A stretch of 64,000 nucleotides of DNA from the NCBI GenBank assembly GCA_965212505.1, contig OZ243123.1, positions 620,001 through 684,000 on the forward strand, given 5' to 3'. The stretch's first letter is position 1. Every line of letters begins with the position of its first letter. Position numbers and translations under genes: made by a program. This document shows, piece by piece, positions 50,437-57,266 of this stretch. The notes beneath the pieces are model-generated. The model saw only the letters and a list, made by a program, of their open reading frames with translations, did no database searches and was not told the origin of the DNA. This stretch comes from JAHEKO01 sp965212505 (lineage in GTDB: Bacteria > Acidobacteriota > Thermoanaerobaculia > Multivoradales > JAHEKO01).

Positions 50437-52038
50437 TCAGTCTTCCCAGAGCCTGCTGATCACGCAGGCGTTCACGCCGCCCACACCCATGTTGAGCTTG
50501 CCCGCCACCTTGCCGTCGACGGGTGTGCCGTCGCCGATCATCAGAGAGTCGGAGTGCTCGCGAATCTGCGGGTGGATCTCCTCGATTCCCAGATCGATCG
50601 GGTGGAGGATGCCGCGTGAGAAACCGAGGTGTTGCGCGGTCAGCTCCCAGCCGCCGCAGACCGACATGCCGTGACCGAAAGAGCCCTTGCGGGCGGTGAG
50701 ACGCGTGGTGCCGGGGAATACGGAAAGTGTGTTCTGGAGCTCGGTCCAGTCGCCCGGCGTGGCGGTGGCGTGCATGTCCCAGGTGGCGACGTCTTCCGGT
50801 CCGACCTCGGCCCGATCGAGCGCCTGGCCGATGGCAGCTCTCGGTCCCTCGCGGGAGGGGGTGATGATGTGGTCGGCGTCGGAGTTGTTCGACACCCCGA
50901 CGATCTCGAGCCCGAGCGGTTGCATGCCCTGCTCGCGGAAGTAGTCGGCATCACCGACAATCCAAATGCAGGCACCGCCCGAAACGTGGGTCCCGCGGAG
51001 TCCGGTGAACGGCTTGGAGACCTGCCCGTCCTGTGCGACCACCCGCGCGCTGTAGAACGCGCCGACGGTGAGCGGGTGCGGCGCCGGGTCGGTCATTCCG
51101 ACCACACACGCCTTGGCCTGCCCGAGCTGGATCGCGTTGACCGCCAAGAGGAGCGCGCTGCCAAAGCCGGAGCAGGCGGCGATCGGCGCCAGGGTCGTGC
51201 CGGTGATCTTGCCGAGCATCGAAATCTGAGCAGCGGGGATGTTCGGGATGTTCCAGAGCAGGTTCGCGTCGACTGCGTTCCACGGCTCTTCGGGACAGCC
51301 GTACCGCTTGTTGAGCTTCCGCCGGCCGACCATCTTGCGCTTGATCAGATGGCCCTTTTCGGCGTCGATGTCGCCGGCCAGGCCCTCGGACTCGATCTCG
51401 CGTAGTTCGTCGAGGTAGGTGCGCAGGCCGTGCGATCGAGCCGCCCAGAAGGCGAGCCACGCGTCGAGAGCCTGCTCGTACTCCAGGCTTTCGGGGTCGA
51501 GGTCGACTGGGTCGTGAGGGGCCTCGAGGTGCTCGCGCGTCGTGGCGCGTTCGTCGGCGCTCTGGCCGCGGTACTCGGCGAGATCTGGATTGTGCTCCTC
51601 GGCGCACCAGAATCGATCCCATCGACGTCGCGCCCGGCCGTAGTTGGCGGCGATCTCGGAGGTGACCTGAAAGTCGCCGAGACCGGTGCCGACGTAGATG
51701 TGCGCTTCTGGCCCGAGCTCCTGGAGGACCTTCTCGAGACCCTGGTTCTGGGCGAGCGACTGGATGAAGGCGCCGATGGCGTACTTGACCATCTGGCCCA
51801 TCTTCGAGTCGAGCTGGGCGAATTTTCGCGGTTCGAAGCGCTCGTCGATCCACCCCTTGTAGTCCGCGAAGTCGAATTCGGGGTCGCCGACTAGAAAATT
51901 GTTGGGTCCGAAGCCCTCGAAGGGGGCGAGCCAGCTCCCCTTGGTTGCCAGGTTCTCCTCGAAGCGGGAGATGTCCGGTGAGCGCGGTGCGACCACACCC
52001 CAACCGAAAATGCCGATTCTCTTGGTCTGTTCGTGCAT
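50437..52038 (-). CDS. Beta-ketoacyl synthase-like protein with a large N-terminal insertion
   Basis: A 533-residue thiolase-fold protein. The condensing-enzyme residues are present: Cys289 in PIAACSGFGSAL, His423 in DMHATATPGDWTEL, Lys451 and His456 in ARKGSFGHGMSVCGG. In FabF the active Cys is near residue 163, so about 125 extra residues lie before it, including a Trp/Arg-rich helical part (RARRRWDRFWCAEEHNPD). It starts MHEQTKRIGIFGWGVVAPRS. No ACP, ketoreductase or acyltransferase gene is adjacent. It could make an unusual acyl chain or act on a non-ACP substrate. The ribosome site is poor. Confidence 0.8.
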   Translation of the reverse strand: MHEQTKRIGIFGWGVVAPRSPDISRFEENLATKGSWLAPFEGFGPNNFLVGDPEFDFADYKGWIDERFEPRKFAQLDSKMGQMVKYAIGAFIQSLAQNQGLEKVLQELGPEAHIYVGTGLGDFQVTSEIAANYGRARRRWDRFWCAEEHNPDLAEYRGQSADERATTREHLEAPHDPVDLDPESLEYEQALDAWLAFWAARSHGLRTYLDELREIESEGLAGDIDAEKGHLIKRKMVGRRKLNKRYGCPEEPWNAVDANLLWNIPNIPAAQISMLGKITGTTLAPIAACSGFGSALLLAVNAIQLGQAKACVVGMTDPAPHPLTVGAFYSARVVAQDGQVSKPFTGLRGTHVSGGACIWIVGDADYFREQGMQPLGLEIVGVSNNSDADHIITPSREGPRAAIGQALDRAEVGPEDVATWDMHATATPGDWTELQNTLSVFPGTTRLTARKGSFGHGMSVCGGWELTAQHLGFSRGILHPIDLGIEEIHPQIREHSDSLMIGDGTPVDGKVAGKLNMGVGGVNACVISRLWED

Positions 52039-52081
52039 GGGAAGGGCGGCGAGGCGCCAACTGGACTTGGAAAGATCATTG

Positions 52082-52109
52082 TTGCATAGCGGGACGATCG
52101 AAATAAGAT
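52082..52109 (+). promoter_or_regulatory. Leaderless promoter of the sulfotransferase gene
   Basis: TTGCAT (52082-52087) and TAAGAT (52104-52109) are 16 bp apart, and the -10 ends 7 nt before the GTG at 52117. This is the only leaderless-type site in the window with a good -35 element. Confidence 0.58.
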
Positions 52110-52116
52110 CTCCAGA

Positions 52117-52980
52117 GTGGACCAAGACGCCTCGCAGACCGGCAGCTCGGCGATCGACCGCTACGCGATCGTGATCGGGGCAATGAAGAGCGGCACGACC
52201 AGCCTCTTTCAGTACCTCTCCCAACATCCGCAGATCGCCGCCAGCCGTCTCAAGGAGCCCGCCTTCTTCTCAGACCCGGAGATCTGGGCTCGAGGATTTC
52301 AGTGGTACTCGGATCTTTGGTCGTGGCAGGTGGGACGACATCGCTGGGCGCTCGAGGCCACGACCGAATACACGAAGCGACACGCCTTCCCAGAGACCGC
52401 GGCGCGGATGGCGTCGCTCGACGGCGAGGTCCGACTCCTCTACGTGATGCGGGACCCGATCCGGCGCATCGAGTCGCACTATCGACATCTCGTGCTCGTC
52501 GGCGATCACCCGGGACCCAGCGAGACAGATGGCGAGCTGGACGCCGCGGTGTTAGAGACCAGTTGCTACGCGAGCCAGCTGGACGCCTACACGGCGCACT
52601 TCAAGCGCGACCAGATCCTACTGCTCGCCTTCGAAGAGCTGAAGACTCAGCCCGAGGCGACCCTCGATCGCGTGGTCGAGTTTCTCGAGCTCGACGGGAG
52701 CCTGCGCCCTTCGGACCTCGGCGTCTCCTACAACGAAAGCCTGGTCGACCATCCGCTCTACACTGCACTCACACGCAGTTCGCTCGCTCGCCAACTCATC
52801 AAGCTGTTCCCTGTTCGATCGCGCGCGCTGGTTCGGCGCGCGATCTCCCGCAAGCGGAAGATCGAGGCGCAGTTGAGCGCGGCGCAACGACGACAGGCTG
52901 AGCAGGTCTTGAGCGACGAGGTCCGGCGCTTGCGGGACGACTACGGCTTCGAGACCGCCGCCTGGGATTCACTGGAGTAG
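52117..52980 (+). CDS. PAPS-dependent sulfotransferase family protein
   Basis: A 287-residue sulfotransferase. The 5'-phosphosulfate loop is VIGAMKSGTTSLFQYLS (residues about 19-35) and the 3'-phosphate motif is VMRDPIRRIESHYRH (residues about 110-124). It resembles heparan-type and deacetylase-like bacterial sulfotransferases that act on sugars or lipids. The GTG start is favoured by the promoter spacing and by the short distance to the first beta strand. It is followed after 56 nt by a glycosyltransferase, and the carotenoid genes begin about 4 kb downstream. Whether it sulfates a carotenoid, lipid or polysaccharide is open. Confidence 0.88.
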   Translation: MDQDASQTGSSAIDRYAIVIGAMKSGTTSLFQYLSQHPQIAASRLKEPAFFSDPEIWARGFQWYSDLWSWQVGRHRWALEATTEYTKRHAFPETAARMASLDGEVRLLYVMRDPIRRIESHYRHLVLVGDHPGPSETDGELDAAVLETSCYASQLDAYTAHFKRDQILLLAFEELKTQPEATLDRVVEFLELDGSLRPSDLGVSYNESLVDHPLYTALTRSSLARQLIKLFPVRSRALVRRAISRKRKIEAQLSAAQRRQAEQVLSDEVRRLRDDYGFETAAWDSLE

Positions 52981-53036
52981 GGAGTCGAGATTCCGCAGGC
53001 GCTCAGGCGCCGCTTCGCTAGACTCGAACCTCGCGC

Positions 53037-54116
53037 ATGTCCGAGCCCAGCCCACCGAAGGCGTCGACCCCGCGCGCGTCGGTCGTGATTCCGAGCCGCA
53101 ACCGTTCGAAGGCGATCGGACGATGTCTCGAGGCGCTCGCCCGGCAGGAGACGCTCGACTTCGAGGTCCTCGTCGTCGACGACGCTTCGACCGATGACAC
53201 GCCGGAAACGGTGGCGGCGTTCGCGGCGGCAAATCCCGAGGTTCCAACGCGTCACCTGCGCCAGGCGGTCTGCCGAGGCGCCAACGCCGCTCGCAATCGC
53301 GGTGTCTCCGAGGCTCGCGCAGAGATCGTCGCGTTCCTCGATGACGACTGCGAGCCGGCTCCCGATTGGCTCGATCGCCTGCTCACCGGGTTTGCCGGTC
53401 CGAAGGTCGCGTCGGTAACCGGAGGAGTCCTCCAGGCGCCGGCTCGCAACGTCTTCGAGGGCGCCTACGGCGGTGCCCATCGAGTGCATGGGAAGGCGGG
53501 CCCGGCGCCGCGCCTCGTTGGTTGCAACATGGCGGTGCGCAAAGACCTTCTCGAACGGTTCGGCTTCGACGAGGATCGCGCGCGAGCCGATGGGGTCACG
53601 TCAGTTTCAGGCCGCGGCGACGAGGAGGGTCTCTACCTACTCCTCCGGGCGGCGGGCCTCGAACAACGCCTCGTCCCAGACGCCGTCGTCCTGCACGATC
53701 ATCCGCTCACCGGGCGTAGCTTTCTGCGCCAGGCCTGGCGAGGAGGAAGAAGTGCCGCGCGTCTCGTCTACAAGTTCCATCTGCCACCACGCCTCGACAT
53801 GCTGCCCTTCCTGGTCGCTCTCGTCGCCCTCGTCCCGGGCTTGACGCTGGGTCTTCGAGGGCATCGCTGGGGTCTGTGGATCCCCGCGGGGTTTGCGGCG
53901 GTGGGTGCCGCGGCGGTGGCCTACAACGAGCTTTTCCGCAAGGGGAAGTCGCCCTGGGCGCTCGTGGTGACGGCGCCGGCCATCGCCGCCTACTACGCGC
54001 TTCGGGTCGCCGGCTACGTGACCGAGGCGATGCGGTTGCGGCTCTTCGGCAGTCGAATCGAGCGAGTCGATCTGAACGAGGCGGCGCGCACCGCATTCGG
54101 CTCCGTCACGGACTAG
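53037..54116 (+). CDS. Family 2 glycosyltransferase with C-terminal membrane helices
   Basis: A 359-residue GT-A fold enzyme. RASVVIPSRNRSKAIGRCLEAL opens the domain, VVDDASTDDTPET and FLDDDCEPAPDW provide the nucleotide- and metal-binding acidic residues, and GRGDEEGLYLLLRAAG holds the ED-like motif. Two to three membrane helices follow (FLVALVALVPGLTLGL, IPAGFAAVGAAAVAY, TAPAIAAYYALRVAGYV), placing it on the inner membrane. It probably transfers a sugar to a lipid carrier or membrane lipid. A TAGACT box lies 12 nt before the ATG. Confidence 0.88.
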   Translation: MSEPSPPKASTPRASVVIPSRNRSKAIGRCLEALARQETLDFEVLVVDDASTDDTPETVAAFAAANPEVPTRHLRQAVCRGANAARNRGVSEARAEIVAFLDDDCEPAPDWLDRLLTGFAGPKVASVTGGVLQAPARNVFEGAYGGAHRVHGKAGPAPRLVGCNMAVRKDLLERFGFDEDRARADGVTSVSGRGDEEGLYLLLRAAGLEQRLVPDAVVLHDHPLTGRSFLRQAWRGGRSAARLVYKFHLPPRLDMLPFLVALVALVPGLTLGLRGHRWGLWIPAGFAAVGAAAVAYNELFRKGKSPWALVVTAPAIAAYYALRVAGYVTEAMRLRLFGSRIERVDLNEAARTAFGSVTD

Positions 54117-54156
54117 CGGCCCTTCGGACCGAAACACGGAACGGCGCCTCCGCGTA

Positions 54157-55515
54157 GTGCGGGGAGATGAGGCCTCTGAAAGCCGTTCTCGCGAGCCCGA
54201 GCGGGGTGCGACCGTGATCCTCGCGCGAGACATCGATCCGAGCGGCGCGCGGCCACCGTTGGCCGAGCGGGTCGTGGCTCTGTGCGATCGCCATCGGAGG
54301 CTCTGGAACGAGGTCGAGGCGGACTGGCCGCGTTTCGCTCGACCGACCTCACTCTGGACTCGCTTTTCCAATGCGCGAGCGACCCGTCGTCTCATCCGCG
54401 AGGTGGCGAGTCGAGTCGAGTCGGTGCCGCAGGACAACGACGAAATGGATGTCTGGAAGCGTCATCTGCGTCGCCGGCTCCAACGTTTTGGCGAAGAGCG
54501 ATTCAACTGGCCCGTTTCGTATCGCAAGCTCGTTTTCGGTGAGGAGTTCACTGCGGCGACCCTGGACTTCGCTCGCGCCGCGCGCGAGTTCGACGCCTCG
54601 ATCGAGCTCGCCGAAGTCGGGCAGGCGATGCGCAACGTGTGGATCGCCAACAGCCTCCAGAGCCTGATGGGAGCGCCGGTCGAGTTGAACCGGCCCATCT
54701 TCGCGTACAGCATGCTCTACCCGTACACCGACAATCTACTCGACGACCCCGACCTCCCGACGGCGGCCAAGGAGGGGATGAACGCTCGACTGGAGCGCTG
54801 GCTGCGGGGCGCGCCCGCTGTGCCCGCGAGCGAGCGCGAGCGTCAGATTCGAGAGCTGGTGCGAATCATCGAACGCAACCTCCCCCGAGCCGAGTTCGGC
54901 GAGGTCTACGACAGCCTGCTCGCCATTCACCACGGCCAGATTCGGAGTCTCCGATTGCAGGGCAATCACGGTTCGGTCGGCGACGTTTTGTCGACGCAGA
55001 TCGAGAAGGGGGGCACCTCGGTGCTCGCCGATGGCTATCTCGCGTTGGGTCGCCTCGACCCGGCGGAGGAGGACTTCTGTTTCGGCTATGGCGTCTTCCT
55101 TCAGATGCTCGACGATCTGCAGGACGCAGAGAGCGACCGTGTCGCCGGGCATGGGACGCTCTTTTCCCTGGCCGAGGGGCCGGCCGACGGTCTCGTCTCT
55201 CGCCTCTGGCACTATATGCACTGCGTTGTGGACGAAGCCCGTGGGCTCGGTTCGCCCCAGTTCGCGGAGTGCCGAGACTTGATCCTCCGAAACTGCACCG
55301 TTCTCTTGGTCGGAGCCGTCGCCGAGTATCCGCAGCTGGTCAGCCGGCGTTTCCGTCGCCACCTCGAGCGACGTTGGCCTCTCGGTCTGCGCTCGATGCG
55401 CGCGCTGCGCCGATTTGCGGGGTCTACTCTCCGAGAGAGTCGCGAGCGCCTGGAGCGCACTCACGACTTGGAGAGTCTCTGGGGACTGCTTGATCGAAGG
55501 CCGACCCGCATCTGA
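54157..55515 (+). CDS. Class I isoprenoid-synthase-like enzyme, substrate unknown
   Basis: A 452-residue all-alpha protein with two acidic motifs expected of the class I terpene synthase/prenyltransferase fold: YTDNLLDDPD (D192, D196, D197, D199) and FLQMLDDLQDAESD (D319, D320, D323). They would hold the Mg-diphosphate cluster. Overall sequence does not look like CrtE or CrtB, which are present separately in this locus, and the protein is longer than both. I recall such proteins annotated only as class 1 isoprenoid biosynthesis enzymes. It may cyclise or condense a prenyl diphosphate. GTG 54157 is the longest start; GTG 54214 is an alternative. The C-terminal HDLESLWGLL recurs in the frame ending at 63575. 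Confidence 0.72.
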   Translation: MRGDEASESRSREPERGATVILARDIDPSGARPPLAERVVALCDRHRRLWNEVEADWPRFARPTSLWTRFSNARATRRLIREVASRVESVPQDNDEMDVWKRHLRRRLQRFGEERFNWPVSYRKLVFGEEFTAATLDFARAAREFDASIELAEVGQAMRNVWIANSLQSLMGAPVELNRPIFAYSMLYPYTDNLLDDPDLPTAAKEGMNARLERWLRGAPAVPASERERQIRELVRIIERNLPRAEFGEVYDSLLAIHHGQIRSLRLQGNHGSVGDVLSTQIEKGGTSVLADGYLALGRLDPAEEDFCFGYGVFLQMLDDLQDAESDRVAGHGTLFSLAEGPADGLVSRLWHYMHCVVDEARGLGSPQFAECRDLILRNCTVLLVGAVAEYPQLVSRRFRRHLERRWPLGLRSMRALRRFAGSTLRESRERLERTHDLESLWGLLDRRPTRI

Positions 55516-55542
55516 TTGCCGCCCCTGGCGTACCCGCTTTGG

Positions 55543-55548
55543 TAGCCT
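55543..55548 (+). promoter_or_regulatory. Putative -10 box of the crtYIB operon, leaderless type
   Basis: TAGCCT preceded by TTGG ends 6 nt before an ATG at 55555 that opens a 10-codon reading frame rather than the annotated gene. It would start transcription of the thioredoxin-fold, crtY, crtI and crtB genes. Confidence 0.48.
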
Positions 55549-55554
55549 CGGCTC

Positions 55555-55587
55555 ATGGCGCGCCACTCTGTCTCCCGAAGTCGATGA
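55555..55587 (+). CDS. Putative 10-residue leader peptide, MARHSVSRSR
   Basis: The ATG lies at the predicted transcription start. The frame reads MARHSVSRSR and stops at TGA 55585-55587, which overlaps the ATG at 55584 of the next gene in an ATGA junction. The next gene has no Shine-Dalgarno sequence, so ribosomes that load on the leaderless peptide could re-initiate there. The peptide is basic (four Arg/His in ten). It is too short to assess by composition. Confidence 0.4.
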   Translation: MARHSVSRSR

Positions 55588-56087
55588 AGGTTGGGACCGT
55601 GGTGGCAATCTGCCTCTCGATGTTCGTCGGGGCGACGACGCCGGCGTTGACCGTACCGCCCTCGGTTACGGAGCAGCTCTTGCGAGACCAGCACGGACGT
55701 ACGTCGACCGTCGCTGGGCATCGCGACCACGTCGCCGTTGTCATGGTGATCACCGCGAGCCGCCTGCGCCACCTCAAGGTATGGCAGCGGGACCTGCAGG
55801 AGCGGTTCGAGGCGGTGCGCTACGTGCTGATCGCCGACGTACCGTCCGACCCGCCGGTGACCTGGGAGCGCGTAGCCGAGAAGCTGGTCCGGCGCGTCCC
55901 CGAGGAGGTTTCCGTCTGGATCGATCTCGAACGCCGGTGGGCGTCTGAGCTGGAGCTCGACACCTCGCGACCCAACCTGCTCCTCTTTGATCGAGACGGC
56001 AAGCTGACCGCTCGTTTCGAGGGGCGCAAGAACGAGGTGTTGCTCGAGCGCGTGAGCCTCGCGCTCGAAGAGCTGGTCGGTTCGTGA
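55584..56087 (+). CDS. Thioredoxin-fold protein lacking active-site cysteines
   Basis: A 167-residue protein with an N-terminal signal or membrane helix (VAICLSMFVGATTPAL). A thioredoxin/AhpC-like fold follows: VTEQLLRDQHGRTSTV, HVAVVMVITASRLRHL where a CxxC would lie, and RPNLLLFDRDGKLTARFEG for the cis-Pro strand region. The only Cys is in the signal segment, so it cannot act as a thiol oxidoreductase. It lies first in the crtYIB operon and its stop overlaps the crtY start by 4 nt (GTGA). A binding or chaperone-like role is possible. Confidence 0.72.
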   Translation: MKVGTVVAICLSMFVGATTPALTVPPSVTEQLLRDQHGRTSTVAGHRDHVAVVMVITASRLRHLKVWQRDLQERFEAVRYVLIADVPSDPPVTWERVAEKLVRRVPEEVSVWIDLERRWASELELDTSRPNLLLFDRDGKLTARFEGRKNEVLLERVSLALEELVGS

Positions 56088-57262
56088 CCGTCGACCTGCT
56101 GCTCGCAGGCGGCGGCCTGGCGAACTCGCTGATCGCCCTTCGCCTGGTCGAAACGAGACCCGATCTCGAAGTGAGGCTCGTCGAACGGCGAGAGGGACTC
56201 GATCCTGGGAATGTCTGGTCGTTTCACGACAGCGATCTGCAGCCGAGCCAGCTGAGTTGGGTGAAGCCGTTGATCGAGCGTTCGTGGCGCGATCACGAGG
56301 TTCGCTTCCCGGGCTTCACCCGGCGGTTGACCGGGGCGTATCACACGGTTTCGGGCGACCGTCTCGCGCGGGCGCTCGAGCAAGAACTCGGTGGGCGTGT
56401 ACTGCGCGGGCGCGCAGTGTCACAGCTCGGCTCCGGCCACGCGCTGCTCGACGACGGCTCTCGAATCGAGGCCGCTTGCGTCGTCGATGGCAGGGGCGCC
56501 GAACCGAGCTCGGCGCTTCGCCTCGGCTTCCAGAAGTTCGTTGGCCTGCACGTCGAGCTCTCCCACCCCGCCGAGCTTTCGCGTCCGATCCTGATGGATG
56601 CGACCGTCGGCCAGCGAGATGGGTACCGTTTTGTCTACACCTTGCCCTTCACCGAACGAAAGTTGCTGATCGAGGACACCCGGTACAGCGACGGCGACGA
56701 GCTGGATGAGCAAGAGATGCGGGCATCGATCCACCGATACGCTGAGCGGCAGGGCTGGCGGGTCGAGCGGGTCGTTCGCGAGGAGCGGGGAGTTCTCCCG
56801 ATCGTCCTCGACGGCGACATCGAGCTCTTCTGGCGTCAAACGGATCCAACCGTGCCTCGGACGGGGCTGCGCGCCGTCCTCTTCCACCCGACCACCGGCT
56901 ACTCCCTGCCCGAGGCGGTACGCCTCGCGGACACCCTGGCCGAGTCGCGAAACTTGCGGTCGGAGGAGCTCGCACGCGAGATTCGCGCGCGCTCGATCGA
57001 GCTCTGGCGTCGAGGTGGCTTCTTTCGGCTTCTCAATCGCATGCTGTTCGAAGCGGCTGAGCCGGACAGACGGTACCGCGTCCTGGCGCGGTTCTACCGG
57101 CTGCGCGAACCGTTGATTCGGCGCTTTTATGCCGGTCGGCCGTCGTGGCGGGATAAGGTGCGCACGCTTGTCGGGCGGCCGCCGGTCCCCATCCGCCGAG
57201 CACTCGGCTGCCTCTTCTCGCAGGGGGCGCCGAATCCGAACACGACCCCGGAGCGAATTTGA
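56084..57262 (+). CDS. crtY: Lycopene beta-cyclase, CrtY type
   Basis: A 392-residue flavoprotein of the bacterial CrtY family. The dinucleotide-binding start VDLLLAGGGLANSLIALRL is followed by the CrtY signature GNVWSFHDSDL, then CVVDGRGAEPS, LMDATVGQRDGYRFVYTLPF and the C-terminal HPTTGYSLPEAVRLADTL and GFFRLLNRMLF. It cyclises both ends of lycopene to give beta-carotene. The GTG start overlaps the preceding stop codon. crtI follows after 4 nt. Confidence 0.93.
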   Translation: MTVDLLLAGGGLANSLIALRLVETRPDLEVRLVERREGLDPGNVWSFHDSDLQPSQLSWVKPLIERSWRDHEVRFPGFTRRLTGAYHTVSGDRLARALEQELGGRVLRGRAVSQLGSGHALLDDGSRIEAACVVDGRGAEPSSALRLGFQKFVGLHVELSHPAELSRPILMDATVGQRDGYRFVYTLPFTERKLLIEDTRYSDGDELDEQEMRASIHRYAERQGWRVERVVREERGVLPIVLDGDIELFWRQTDPTVPRTGLRAVLFHPTTGYSLPEAVRLADTLAESRNLRSEELAREIRARSIELWRRGGFFRLLNRMLFEAAEPDRRYRVLARFYRLREPLIRRFYAGRPSWRDKVRTLVGRPPVPIRRALGCLFSQGAPNPNTTPERI

Positions 57263-57266
57263 CGCC

